Origin: CAVVFX01 sp963747535
GTDB taxonomy: Bacteria; Acidobacteriota; Terriglobia; Bryobacterales; Bryobacteraceae
Length of the DNA stretch: 64,000 bases
NCBI GenBank assembly: GCA_963747535.1
Contig: CAVVFX010000002.1
Span: forward strand, 930,001-994,000
Direction of reading: 5' to 3'
In this document: one piece after another, positions 1 to 7,296 of the stretch
Position numbering within the stretch: position 1 is the first letter of the stretch
Layout: each line of letters opens with the position of its first letter
The notes under the pieces: generated by a model
What the model saw: only the letters and a program-made list of their open reading frames with translations
Databases searched by the model: none
Told to the model about the DNA's origin: nothing
Position numbers and translations under genes: made by a program

Positions 1-227
1 AGATCCTTCGTCATCGCCTCGGTATAAGCATTCTCAGCCTGCAGGTACGCGACCACTTTTGGGTTCGTTTTTTCGCGCAGCCAGAAGTAATCGTCGCTAA
101 TCGTAGCGCCGTGGCGAACCTCACTATGCTCGATTCGTGGCGCGACAGGAGGGGCAGGAAGAGTTTGTGCGGACATAGCAAGGACCGGCAAGAATGCGAA
201 AAATGCGAGTTTCCGCAAGGGCTTCAT
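1..227 (-). CDS. Oligopeptidase B-like S9 peptidase, N-terminal part only
   Basis: Only the first 75 codons lie in the window; the gene runs off the left edge. Reading the minus strand from the ATG at 227 gives a hydrophobic signal peptide (KLAFFAFLPVLAMSAQ) followed by PPVAPRIEHSEVRHG, then DDYFWLREKTNPKVVAYLQ and AENAYTEAMT. That order matches the start of the beta-propeller of oligopeptidase B / prolyl oligopeptidase family serine peptidases, which cleave short peptides after basic residues. The catalytic domain is not visible, so the family rests on the N-terminal signature. The signal peptide implies a periplasmic or exported enzyme. It is divergent from leuS, with 171 bp between the starts. 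Confidence 0.75.
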   Translation of the reverse strand, partial: MKPLRKLAFFAFLPVLAMSAQTLPAPPVAPRIEHSEVRHGATISDDYFWLREKTNPKVVAYLQAENAYTEAMTKD

Positions 228-280
228 TCCCTTTCAGGCTACCATCGCCCCTTCCGTACGAAAGACCATCGTTTCGTGAT

Positions 281-335
281 AGCTGTGGGGCAGACCATCG
301 TCTTCTGTGGTCTGCCCGGCTGCGCAGCAGCCGTT
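281..335. repeat. Dispersed palindromic repeat, family A copy 1
   Basis: GGGCAGACCA (288-297) pairs with TGGTCTGCCC (308-317), and the arm is followed by GGCTGCGCAGCAGCC. A related half unit (AGACCATCGTTTCGTGAT) sits just before it at 263-280. The same GCAGACCATCG core recurs at 3614, 33775 and 55035. It lies in the divergent spacer between the peptidase and leuS. Confidence 0.7.
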
Positions 336-398
336 TTTCGAGAGGGCCAGTCTCGCCGGCAAAGCCCCACCGGATTGATAGACGATAATAAGTCTTTC

Positions 399-2837
399 AT
401 GTCTGAGAAGCCTTACGATCACAAGCAAATCGAACAGAAGTGGCACGAGCGTTGGCAGAATACCCCGCTCTATAAGGCCGAAGAGGACTCCGCCCGTCCC
501 AAGTATTACGTGCTCGAGATGCTACCCTACCCGAGCGGCGCACTCCACATCGGCCACATCCGTAACTACTCCATCGGCGATGCCCTCGCACGCCACATGT
601 GGATGCGCGGCTATAACGTCCTCCATCCCATGGGCTGGGACGCGTTCGGCCTGCCCGCCGAAAATGCCGCCATCAAGAATAACCGGCCCCCGCGCGAATG
701 GACCCTCGAAAACATCGAGCGGATGAAAAAAACCCACAGCCGCTTTGCCTTTTCTTACGATTGGGACCGCGAAGTCACCACCTGTGAGCCCGACTATTAC
801 CGCTGGAACCAGTGGTTCTTCCTCAAAATGCTGGAACGGGATCTGGCCTATCGCAAGAAGGCGCTGGTCAACTGGTGCCCCTTGTGCGCCACTGTGCTGG
901 CCAACGAACAGGTGGTCGACGGCTGCTGCTGGCGCCACGAATCGACGCCCGTCGAACAGCGCGCCCTGGAACAATGGTTCCTGCGCATCACCGCCTACGC
1001 CGACCAGTTGCTCGACGATATGAAGCAACTCGAAGGCAACTGGCCCGACCGCGTCCTCACCATGCAGCGCAACTGGATCGGAAGGTCGGTGGGCGCGGAG
1101 GTCGACTTTACAGTCGAAGCGGGCGAAAAACTGCGCGTCTTCACCACCCGCATCGACACCATCTACGGCGCCACTTGCCTGATCGTCGCGCCCGAGCATC
1201 CGCTGGTCGAGGCCCACGGTTCACCGGAAGTCCGCGCGCAAGCCAAGAGAATGATCGACGCGCGCGCCAGCCAGGGCCCCGGCGAGGCCGAAAAGGAGGG
1301 CTTTCCGCTGGGCCTCTCCGCCACTAACCCGTTCAGCGGCGAGACCATCCCCATCTGGACCGGTAACTTCGTCCTGATGTCCTACGGCACCGGCGCCATC
1401 ATGGCCGTTCCCGGACACGACCAGCGCGATTTCGAATTCTGCACCAAATATGGCATCCCGGTGCGCCCGGTTATCCGTCCCGTCGGCGCTCCGCTCGCCG
1501 ATCCCGCCGCCATGAAAGAAGCCTTCGGCGACGACGGCATCGTCGAGAATTCCGGTCCTTATTCCGGACTCCCCAGCGCCGAGGCCCGCGAAAAAATGGC
1601 CGCTTTCGCCAAAGAACGAAATTTCGGTCAATTTGCTATTACTTTCCGCATTAAGGATTGGGGCATCTCGCGCCAGCGTTTCTGGGGTACGCCGATCCCG
1701 ATCATTCACTGCCCGTCGTGCGGTATGGTGCCGGTCCCGGAAAGCGACTTGCCCGTAGTCCTGCCGGACGAAATCCACATCACAGGACAAGGGCGCTCTC
1801 CGCTCGATGACGTGCCGGAATTCGTCAATGTGAAGTGTCCGAAGTGCGGCGAACCCGCGCGCCGGGAGACCGACACCATGGACACGTTCGTCGATTCCTC
1901 CTGGTACTTCTATCGCTACTGCGATGCCCGGAACAATCACGCGCCTTTCGACTCGCCGAAGATCGCCTACTGGTTCCCCATCGACCAGTACATCGGCGGA
2001 GTCGAACACGCCATTCTGCATCTCATCTATTCGCGATTCTGGACCAAAATGATGCGCGACCTCGGGCTTATCCAAAACAACGAGCCCACCCGCAAGCTGT
2101 TCACCCAGGGAATGGTGATTCGCGATGGGCACAAGATGTCCAAGAATAAGGGCAACGTGATTGGCGCAGACGAAATCGCGGAAGAATATGGTGCCGACTC
2201 CGCACGTCTCTTTGTGCTTTTTGCCGCACCGCCCGAAAAGGAAGTGGACTGGACCGACTCCGGAATTGAAGGCATCTATCGCTTTCTGGGCCGCGTCTAT
2301 CGCTTCGTTACGCGGAATCTTCCGTCCGAGACCCCCGGCGACGGCACGTCCGACGAGAAGGTGCTGCGCAAGCTCCACCAGACCATCCGGAAGATCACCA
2401 ACGATTTCGACACACGCTGGCATTTCAATACTTCCATCGCCAGTCTGATGGAGTTGATTAACGAACTATACGCCGAAGAACCGCGGATCTCGCCGGGGGC
2501 GATGTCGGAAGTGCTGCGCTCGCTGGCATTGATCCTCGGCCCGTTTGCGCCGTTCATAGCCCAGGAAATGTGGGAAGCGCAGGGCGGCGAAGGCTCGGTG
2601 TTCAAGCAGTCCTGGCCCCCGTTCGATCCCGACCTGGCGCGTGAGCCGGAATCGGAAATCGTAGTGCAGATCAATGGCAAGCTGCGCAGCCGCATAGTTG
2701 TGCCCTTCGGCACGCCGGCCGGCGATCTCGAGAAACTGGCGTTGGATGATGCGAAAGTCAAACCGCTGCTCGCCGGCAAGACCGTCGTCAAGATCATCTC
2801 GGTGCCTGATAAACTCGTGAACTTGGTAGTTCGATAG
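399..2837 (+). CDS. leuS: Leucyl-tRNA synthetase
   Basis: Class Ia aminoacyl-tRNA synthetase that charges tRNA-Leu in the cytoplasm; 812 aa from the chosen start, within the usual bacterial range. Visible landmarks are the HIGH motif in PSGALHIGHIRNY, the CP1 editing insertion in the middle, the zinc-like Cys pairs (CPSCG, CPKCG), the DSSWYFYRYC segment, the KMSKS-type loop and a C-terminal anticodon-binding helix bundle ending KIISVPDKLVNLVV. The reading frame is open upstream to 111, but the extra 96 codons look non-coding and overlap the divergent peptidase gene, so I start at the ATG at 399 (SEKPYDHKQIEQKW, the usual LeuRS N-terminus). The KMSKS loop reads KMSKN. No Shine-Dalgarno is visible, and GATAAT lies only 9 nt upstream. 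Confidence 0.97.
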   Translation: MSEKPYDHKQIEQKWHERWQNTPLYKAEEDSARPKYYVLEMLPYPSGALHIGHIRNYSIGDALARHMWMRGYNVLHPMGWDAFGLPAENAAIKNNRPPREWTLENIERMKKTHSRFAFSYDWDREVTTCEPDYYRWNQWFFLKMLERDLAYRKKALVNWCPLCATVLANEQVVDGCCWRHESTPVEQRALEQWFLRITAYADQLLDDMKQLEGNWPDRVLTMQRNWIGRSVGAEVDFTVEAGEKLRVFTTRIDTIYGATCLIVAPEHPLVEAHGSPEVRAQAKRMIDARASQGPGEAEKEGFPLGLSATNPFSGETIPIWTGNFVLMSYGTGAIMAVPGHDQRDFEFCTKYGIPVRPVIRPVGAPLADPAAMKEAFGDDGIVENSGPYSGLPSAEAREKMAAFAKERNFGQFAITFRIKDWGISRQRFWGTPIPIIHCPSCGMVPVPESDLPVVLPDEIHITGQGRSPLDDVPEFVNVKCPKCGEPARRETDTMDTFVDSSWYFYRYCDARNNHAPFDSPKIAYWFPIDQYIGGVEHAILHLIYSRFWTKMMRDLGLIQNNEPTRKLFTQGMVIRDGHKMSKNKGNVIGADEIAEEYGADSARLFVLFAAPPEKEVDWTDSGIEGIYRFLGRVYRFVTRNLPSETPGDGTSDEKVLRKLHQTIRKITNDFDTRWHFNTSIASLMELINELYAEEPRISPGAMSEVLRSLALILGPFAPFIAQEMWEAQGGEGSVFKQSWPPFDPDLAREPESEIVVQINGKLRSRIVVPFGTPAGDLEKLALDDAKVKPLLAGKTVVKIISVPDKLVNLVVR

Positions 2838-2872
2838 AATCTTGAGGATATGAATGTCGACGGCGGCTGCTA

Positions 2873-3604
2873 ATGCTTGAAACTTATTCCCTGTCCGATA
2901 CCGGCTGCATTCGGCCGAACAATGAAGATTATGTCCGTGTTCTACCCGAAATCGGCCTGTTTCTGCTGGCCGATGGCATGGGTGGCGCGCGCGGCGGAGA
3001 GACCGCCTCGCGCATGGCCGTCGATACCATAGCGGACATGTTACAGTCCGCGCCGGCCCGCGACGCGTCTACGCTCCTGAAGGCGGTAGAAGAATCCAAT
3101 CTGCGCGTCCTGGACCAGGCCAATCGGGATGCCCGGCTGGAAGGCATGGGCACAACCATCGTCGCCGCGCTCCACACCGGGACCGCGGAAGATGGTGTTG
3201 AGGATGTAGCGATCGCCAGTGTCGGCGACAGTCGCGCTTATCTGCACGACGATTCCGGACTGAGAGCCATCACTCAGGATCAGACTTGGGTCCACGAAGT
3301 AGGCAAGCCATTGGGACTCGACGAAGAGAGTCTGCGGACGCATCCCATGCGTCACGTGCTCACCATGGCGATTGGGGTCGGATCGGCATTGACGATCAAG
3401 TACTACATGGTCACCCTGCGTTCGGGTGCGACACTGCTGTTGTCAAGCGATGGCTTACACGGCGTGATCAAGCCGGATCAGATCGAGCAGATCCTGAAGG
3501 ACAATGCTGCGCCTCTGGAACAAAAATGTCGCCGTTTGGTTGAGGCAGCCCGTTCGGCCGGCGGTCCCGATAACATCTCCTGCGTGCTGATCCGCGCCTC
3601 GTAA
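2873..3604 (+). CDS. PP2C-family serine/threonine phosphatase
   Basis: Metal-dependent protein phosphatase of the PP2C/PrpC/Stp1 type, 243 aa, cytoplasmic, no membrane segment. Motifs in order: RPNNEDYVRV (metal-binding), LLADGMGGARGG, GMGTTIVAAL, SVGDSRAYLHDD, QDQTWVHEVG, TMAIGVG, LLLSSDGLHGV and GGPDNISCVLI at the C-terminus. The four metal-ligand Asp regions are present. Such enzymes usually reverse Ser/Thr kinase phosphorylation, but no kinase gene is adjacent, so the substrate is unknown. The gene follows leuS by 35 nt. A seven-codon reading frame (2850-2873, behind a GAGG) ends in TAATG overlapping this start. A strong inverted repeat follows the stop. Confidence 0.93.
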   Translation: MLETYSLSDTGCIRPNNEDYVRVLPEIGLFLLADGMGGARGGETASRMAVDTIADMLQSAPARDASTLLKAVEESNLRVLDQANRDARLEGMGTTIVAALHTGTAEDGVEDVAIASVGDSRAYLHDDSGLRAITQDQTWVHEVGKPLGLDEESLRTHPMRHVLTMAIGVGSALTIKYYMVTLRSGATLLLSSDGLHGVIKPDQIEQILKDNAAPLEQKCRRLVEAARSAGGPDNISCVLIRAS

Positions 3605-3613
3605 GAATTACCT

Positions 3614-3647
3614 TGGGGCAGACCATCGCTTTCGGTGGTCTGCCCCA
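3614..3647. terminator. Perfect 12-bp hairpin between convergent genes (family A copy 2)
   Basis: TGGGGCAGACCA (3614-3625) is perfectly complementary to TGGTCTGCCCCA (3636-3647) with a 10-nt loop. It sits in the 55-bp gap between the PP2C gene and the convergent glycine-zipper gene, so it could stop transcription from both sides. There is no T-run. The same core recurs elsewhere in the window, so it is also a dispersed repeat. Confidence 0.6.
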
Positions 3648-3659
3648 GCCACCATCAGG

Positions 3660-4220
3660 CTAGTACTCGCCCTTGCGGGCCGCGGACGTGGCAACGCCGC
3701 TGGAACTTTCGCCTGCCGATGCAATGTCCTCTGCTCCAGTGCCCTTCAGCATGTCTTTGGCACGTTTGACTTCCTCTGAAGTGTTGCAATGGACCGACAA
3801 CAGGACTCCGCCATTCTTCAGGCGACCCTCATACCGCTTCGCCTCGTACTCGGGAATTCCCATGCCGACCAGCGCGCCGATCAGGCCGCCAACCGCACCC
3901 CCGACTCCGAGTCCGGCCAGTCCACCCATGATCGGACCGGCGGCGATAAAGGGACCGATTCCTGGAATGGCAATAGCGCCGATTCCCGCCAGCACCCCGA
4001 GCGTCCCGCCGATGACGCCACCGGCCACTCCGCCAGTGGTCGTGCCTTCAGGCGCTTTGGTGTCCTTCTTGTGCGCGAATTCCCGCGTACTCTGGTCATC
4101 CGGCAGCAACACCGAGATGTCATTGTTTGAGAATCCCGCCCGGAGGAGCGTATCCACTGCACGCTCTGCGTGCACCGTGGAATCGTAAATACCGAAAACT
4201 GCCTCATTTTTACTGGACAT
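3660..4220 (-). CDS. Glycine-zipper stress-type membrane protein (YflT/GSP17M-like)
   Basis: A 186-aa protein. Residues ~7-45 (AVFGIYDSTVHAERAVDTLL and SNNDISVLLPDD) look like the small alpha/beta domain of general stress protein 17M (YflT). Residues ~60-130 are a very Gly/Ala/Ile-rich double hydrophobic stretch (GGVAGGVIGGTLGVLAGIGA) typical of glycine zippers that insert in or pack on membranes. The C-terminal part (GVLLSVHCNTSEEVKRAKDM) repeats the ferredoxin-like strand pattern. The start has a strong AAGGAGAT Shine-Dalgarno. The neighbour on the same strand is a BON-domain protein, a common stress-response pairing. Function is inferred from fold only. Confidence 0.75.
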   Translation of the reverse strand: MSSKNEAVFGIYDSTVHAERAVDTLLRAGFSNNDISVLLPDDQSTREFAHKKDTKAPEGTTTGGVAGGVIGGTLGVLAGIGAIAIPGIGPFIAAGPIMGGLAGLGVGGAVGGLIGALVGMGIPEYEAKRYEGRLKNGGVLLSVHCNTSEEVKRAKDMLKGTGAEDIASAGESSSGVATSAARKGEY

Positions 4221-4261
4221 TATTGTGATCTCCTTGGTTATAGTTATGAACTTGCATCCGC

Positions 4262-4600
4262 TTACTTAGGCTTTACCGAAATCTGGTCGTCTACCTTGCT
4301 CGCGTCACCCGCGACCTCGACAGCTTTCTGCTCGACGGTTTTCTTCTCGTCTTCAGAACGCACCACGCCCTTGAGCGTAACCATGCCGTTCTGGGCGATG
4401 ATCTTCACGTTATGGGCGTCTGTTGATAGCGATTTGTCTGCTACCACTGCTTTCCGGATCTTCTGTGCCATATGGCGATCGACGGAATCATTCTTTTGTT
4501 GATCGGCGGTCGGGGGCGCGTTGTTTTGCGCGAACGTCGAACCGGAAAATGCAAGACCGCAAACGAGCAGCCCCGCACAAGCAAAACGATTAGAAATCAT
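4262..4600 (-). CDS. Exported BON-domain protein (OsmY-like)
   Basis: 112 aa: signal peptide (residues 1-24, GLLVCGLAFSGSTFAQ), a polar linker, then a single BON domain (~residues 40-112: IRKAVVADKSLSTDAHNVKI, NGMVTLKGVVRSEDEK, VEVAGDASKVDDQISV). BON domains bind phospholipid or pack on outer-membrane structures; OsmY is the periplasmic osmotic-stress example. The start is backed by AGAAAGGA 8 nt upstream. It lies 41 bp upstream of the glycine-zipper gene on the same strand, and the two are probably co-transcribed. Confidence 0.88.
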   Translation of the reverse strand: MISNRFACAGLLVCGLAFSGSTFAQNNAPPTADQQKNDSVDRHMAQKIRKAVVADKSLSTDAHNVKIIAQNGMVTLKGVVRSEDEKKTVEQKAVEVAGDASKVDDQISVKPK

Positions 4601-4977
4601 GGTAATTATTCCTTTCTGAACTTCTCGGACTCAAATGGCGAAAGACCGCGAGGTACACACCGCTACTGAAAGGACCAACCCGGCTACCGTAACCTCCAAT
4701 TTTCACCCGACAAATCGGCAGCTCTGAGTAATCTTTACCTCAGTGCATCAGTTCTTGGCACGCCGGCGATCCACATGTTCAGAGGGAGCAGTTTCGGGGC
4801 CTTTGGGACGCGGCTTGAGAGTTGGAAGTGTATCCGGCAGTGCGTTACACCCGGGCTGGGCCTCGGGAGGCAACACAGAGCGCCTCAGGCGAGAAGGCGA
4901 GGGAAATTGATGGCCACAGAAGAAGACTGGTATACACCGCGTCTGCTCAGTCTGTCGCACGAGGGCTGCATTTCGGC
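4601..4977. other. Gene-free spacer
   Basis: About 380 bp between the BON gene and the atpE terminator. It should contain the BON-gene promoter. A 70-codon minus-strand frame (4748-4960) is open, but its Pro/Arg-rich composition matches no family I know and it has no good ribosome site; I do not call it a gene. Confidence 0.5.
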
Positions 4978-5005
4978 AAAAAAAAAACGGGCCCTTGCGG
5001 GCCCG
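4978..5005 (-). terminator. Rho-independent terminator of the atpI-B-E operon
   Basis: On the minus strand CGGGCCC (5005-4999) pairs with GGGCCCG (4994-4988) around a 4-nt loop and is followed directly by a run of ten T (4987-4978). It begins 27 nt after the atpE stop. This is a textbook intrinsic terminator. Confidence 0.92.
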
Positions 5006-5031
5006 CTTGGATGGGAAACGATGCGAGAACC

Positions 5032-5358
5032 TTAGACCACTTTGACGAAAATAATGGCGAAGGTGTAGAGCGCCAGCGATTCGATCAGAACGAGACCGAG
5101 GATGAGCGCAAAACGAATCCCGGCTGATGCGCCCGGGTTGCGGGCCATGCCTTCCGCTGCGCCCGCGATTGCCCTGCCCTGTCCAAGAGCGCAGAGGCCC
5201 GACGCGATAGCCATCGAGAAACCGGACGAGATGGCGACCGAAGCCTGCTTATAGATCGCGGCCCAGTCGGGTTGAGCGCCCGCCGGGGTTTGGGCGAAAA
5301 TGGGGCTGGCGAAGCACAGCAGGGCCAGCATAAACAATACGTACTTCAGGTTCTTCAT
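5032..5358 (-). CDS. atpE: F0F1 ATP synthase subunit c
   Basis: 108-aa ring-forming proteolipid. An N-terminal leader (residues 1-22, ending SPIFAQ) precedes two transmembrane helices joined by the conserved ARNP loop (72-75). The ion-carrying carboxylate is Glu93 in LVLIESLALY. Helix 1 carries Gln60 in ALGQGRAIAG, and helix 2 has Ser94 and Tyr98. Gln + Glu-Ser + Tyr is the pattern of sodium-binding c-rings, though the residue matching Ilyobacter Thr67 is Leu here. Third gene of atpI-atpB-atpE, 101 bp after atpB, and followed by a strong terminator. Confidence 0.95.
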   Translation of the reverse strand: MKNLKYVLFMLALLCFASPIFAQTPAGAQPDWAAIYKQASVAISSGFSMAIASGLCALGQGRAIAGAAEGMARNPGASAGIRFALILGLVLIESLALYTFAIIFVKVV

Positions 5359-5459
5359 GGTGTTGCTCCTTTAATAAATTGCTCCCCGGAGGTGGTTCCG
5401 TCTCAGTCCTGGGGGACGAGGGGCTCACGCGAGAAGCGTTATCATGCCGTAAGAAAAAT

Positions 5460-6194
5460 CTAGTGCTCTTCGGTGACCGCGCCGCCCACATACATCATGG
5501 TCAGCAGCATAAAAATATAAGCCTGAAGCACGGATACTAGAACGTGTAGCCCCATAAACATGACGGGGGCAAGAAAAGGTACCAAACTCAAAAACACCAG
5601 CGTCACCTGCTCACCGGCGTACATGTTGGCGAAAAGACGTACCGATAGGGACAGCGGCCGCGCCAGGTGGGAAAAGATCTCGATGAAGAACATGATTGGC
5701 GACATCCACCAGATCGGACCCAGAAAATGCTTGATGTAGCCGGGTCCAAACCTGAGAATCCCGACCAGGTTGTAGTAGAGAAACGCCACCACTGCGCAAC
5801 CCGCCGTCACGTAGATCGTCTGCGTCGGGGATTCAAATCCGGGAATAATGCCAATCAGGTTCGAGATCAGAATGAAAAGAAAAAACGTCCCAAACAGCGC
5901 GATATGCCTGTGCCCATCGTGGCCGACCTGATCGTCCGCCTGTTCATGGACGAAGTGGTAGATCAGTTCAAAAGCCTGCTGCACCTTACCCGGTTTATCG
6001 ACCGAAAGCCTGGGCTTGATCAGGGCGAACAAAATCATGATGATGGCGACCACCAGCAGTTGCATCACAATGAAATTGGCCCAAGGCCGGCCATTACCGG
6101 GTAGCGCCTGATGACACAGGCTCAGGATCAGGTTGCCCGGTCCGGCAAGGTAGTCATTGAAGAATCTGGTCAACCAGATTTCGTGCTCGGTCAT
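5460..6194 (-). CDS. atpB: F0F1 ATP synthase subunit a
   Basis: 244-aa integral membrane subunit forming the ion half-channels against the c-ring. Conserved features: NLIGIIPGFESPT, the LARPLSLSVRLFANMYAGE helix with the essential Arg, and a final helix VLQAYIFMLLTMMYVGGA. The frame is open further upstream to 6518, but that part overlaps atpI in a different frame and looks non-coding. MTEHEIWLTRFF at 6194 is the natural start, 20 nt after the atpI stop. The F0 b subunit and F1 genes are absent here and must be encoded elsewhere. Confidence 0.95.
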   Translation of the reverse strand: MTEHEIWLTRFFNDYLAGPGNLILSLCHQALPGNGRPWANFIVMQLLVVAIIMILFALIKPRLSVDKPGKVQQAFELIYHFVHEQADDQVGHDGHRHIALFGTFFLFILISNLIGIIPGFESPTQTIYVTAGCAVVAFLYYNLVGILRFGPGYIKHFLGPIWWMSPIMFFIEIFSHLARPLSLSVRLFANMYAGEQVTLVFLSLVPFLAPVMFMGLHVLVSVLQAYIFMLLTMMYVGGAVTEEH

Positions 6195-6214
6195 AATCTG
6201 TTTTGAAGTGGCGC

Positions 6215-6676
6215 CTACCCGCTTACCACGTGGGAAACCAATTCGTAGAGGATCTCCATCACTACGGCAGCCACCGGCGTAAAAAGACCGATGAATACGG
6301 CCACCAGGCGAATTCGGGTAAATCGAATTATAACAAACACCGCTACCACGATGAACAACAACCGTAAGAGAAACCTGAAAGTCGAGCGGGGCGCATCGCC
6401 GGTCTGCTCGACGGTTTGCGCCACACGATCCGCCACGCCCCGTATGGCAACGTAGTTCCAGTAGCCGCCAATTGCGCCGACCAGGAAACTGGCGCCCCAG
6501 AGCGCGCCACCGTGCCACCAGGCAAAGGGCAATGCCGCAGCAGCGGTAAGCGCCATCCAGCGCGGCAATCGCTGTAACGCCCGCTGATAGAATCCGGGAT
6601 CCGGATCGGGCGTCGGTGGGGCTGCAGGCTCACCGTAGGAGTCTTCTGGAGAAGGCGGAGTAGGATGGGGGTCCAT
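6215..6676 (-). CDS. ATP synthase protein I-like membrane protein
   Basis: 153 aa with a Pro/Asp-rich cytoplasmic N-terminus (residues 1-30) and four predicted hydrophobic helices (WMALTAAAALPFAWW, ALWGASFLVGAIGGYWNYVA, FLLRLLFIVVAVFVIIRF, LVAVFIGLFTPVAAVVMEIL). Its place directly before atpB and this topology match the AtpI family, which helps assemble or stabilise the c-ring. The sequence is poorly conserved, so position carries much of the call. Its start is 20 bp from the divergent cyclophilin start, so the promoters must overlap coding sequence. Confidence 0.75.
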   Translation of the reverse strand: MDPHPTPPSPEDSYGEPAAPPTPDPDPGFYQRALQRLPRWMALTAAAALPFAWWHGGALWGASFLVGAIGGYWNYVAIRGVADRVAQTVEQTGDAPRSTFRFLLRLLFIVVAVFVIIRFTRIRLVAVFIGLFTPVAAVVMEILYELVSHVVSG

Positions 6677-6684
6677 GTATTCGC

Positions 6685-6690
6685 TACAAT
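6685..6690 (+). promoter_or_regulatory. Possible -10 element for a leaderless cyclophilin mRNA
   Basis: TACAAT ends 6 nt before the ATG at 6697, and no Shine-Dalgarno is present. The expected transcription start would fall at or next to the A of the start codon. No convincing -35 box is seen. Confidence 0.35.
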
Positions 6691-6696
6691 CACGAC

Positions 6697-7185
6697 ATGC
6701 CGAACGAGGTGTATGCTCTATTTGATACTACAGAAGGCAAGTTCAAGGCGCGGCTGTTTGCGGACAAAGCGCCTAAGACGGTTGAGAACTTCGTCTCTCT
6801 TGCGGAAGGCGCCAAGACCGGTAAGCCTTTTTACGATAATCTGATTTTCCATCGGGTGATTCCCGACTTTATGATCCAGGGCGGATGCCCGGAAGGATCG
6901 GGCCGCGGAGGACCCGGATACAAATTCGCGGATGAGTTCCATGACACGCTGAAACACTCCAAGCCAGGTTTGCTTTCAATGGCGAATTCCGGCCCCAATA
7001 CCAACGGAAGTCAGTTCTTTGTCACCGTGGCGGCCACGCCATGGCTGGACAAGCGCCATAGCATCTTCGGCGAAGTGATCGAGGGCTATGACGTGGTGGA
7101 GAAGATCTCAAAACTCCCGCGCGACTCGAGCGATCGCCCCAGGAAAGAAGTCAAGATCAACTCGCTCAAAATCGAGAGGAGCTAG
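6697..7185 (+). CDS. Peptidyl-prolyl cis-trans isomerase, cyclophilin type
   Basis: 162-aa single-domain cyclophilin without a signal peptide, so cytoplasmic. Signature segments: FADKAPKTVENFVSLAEG, FYDNLIFHRVIPDFMIQGG (with the catalytic Arg), GRGGPGYKFADEF, LSMANSGPNTNGSQFFVT, and WLDKRHSIFGEVIEGYDVV. It catalyses prolyl bond isomerisation in protein folding. It stands alone, divergent from the atp genes; the start codon lies 20 bp from the atpI start and may be leaderless. Confidence 0.95.
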   Translation: MPNEVYALFDTTEGKFKARLFADKAPKTVENFVSLAEGAKTGKPFYDNLIFHRVIPDFMIQGGCPEGSGRGGPGYKFADEFHDTLKHSKPGLLSMANSGPNTNGSQFFVTVAATPWLDKRHSIFGEVIEGYDVVEKISKLPRDSSDRPRKEVKINSLKIERS

Positions 7186-7296
7186 AAAAATCATTGGCGA
7201 AGAATGAAGACGAATGAGCGCAGAGGGATATCCACTTCGTGCCCCGGTCCAGGCGGAGCGCCCCACAAAGCCGGCGCCAGAGATTTCCTTAAGTGA

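Noticed and set aside
1221..2423. 400-codon minus-strand frame in leuS
   Set aside because: Antisense of conserved LeuRS sequence; no independent protein character.
4748..4960. 70-codon minus-strand frame upstream of the BON gene
   Set aside because: Pro/Arg-rich, no ribosome site, no homology recognised; could be real but not supportable.
5829..5843. T-loop-like GATTCAAATCC, possible tRNA
   Set aside because: It lies within the conserved atpB coding sequence and lacks the other arms.
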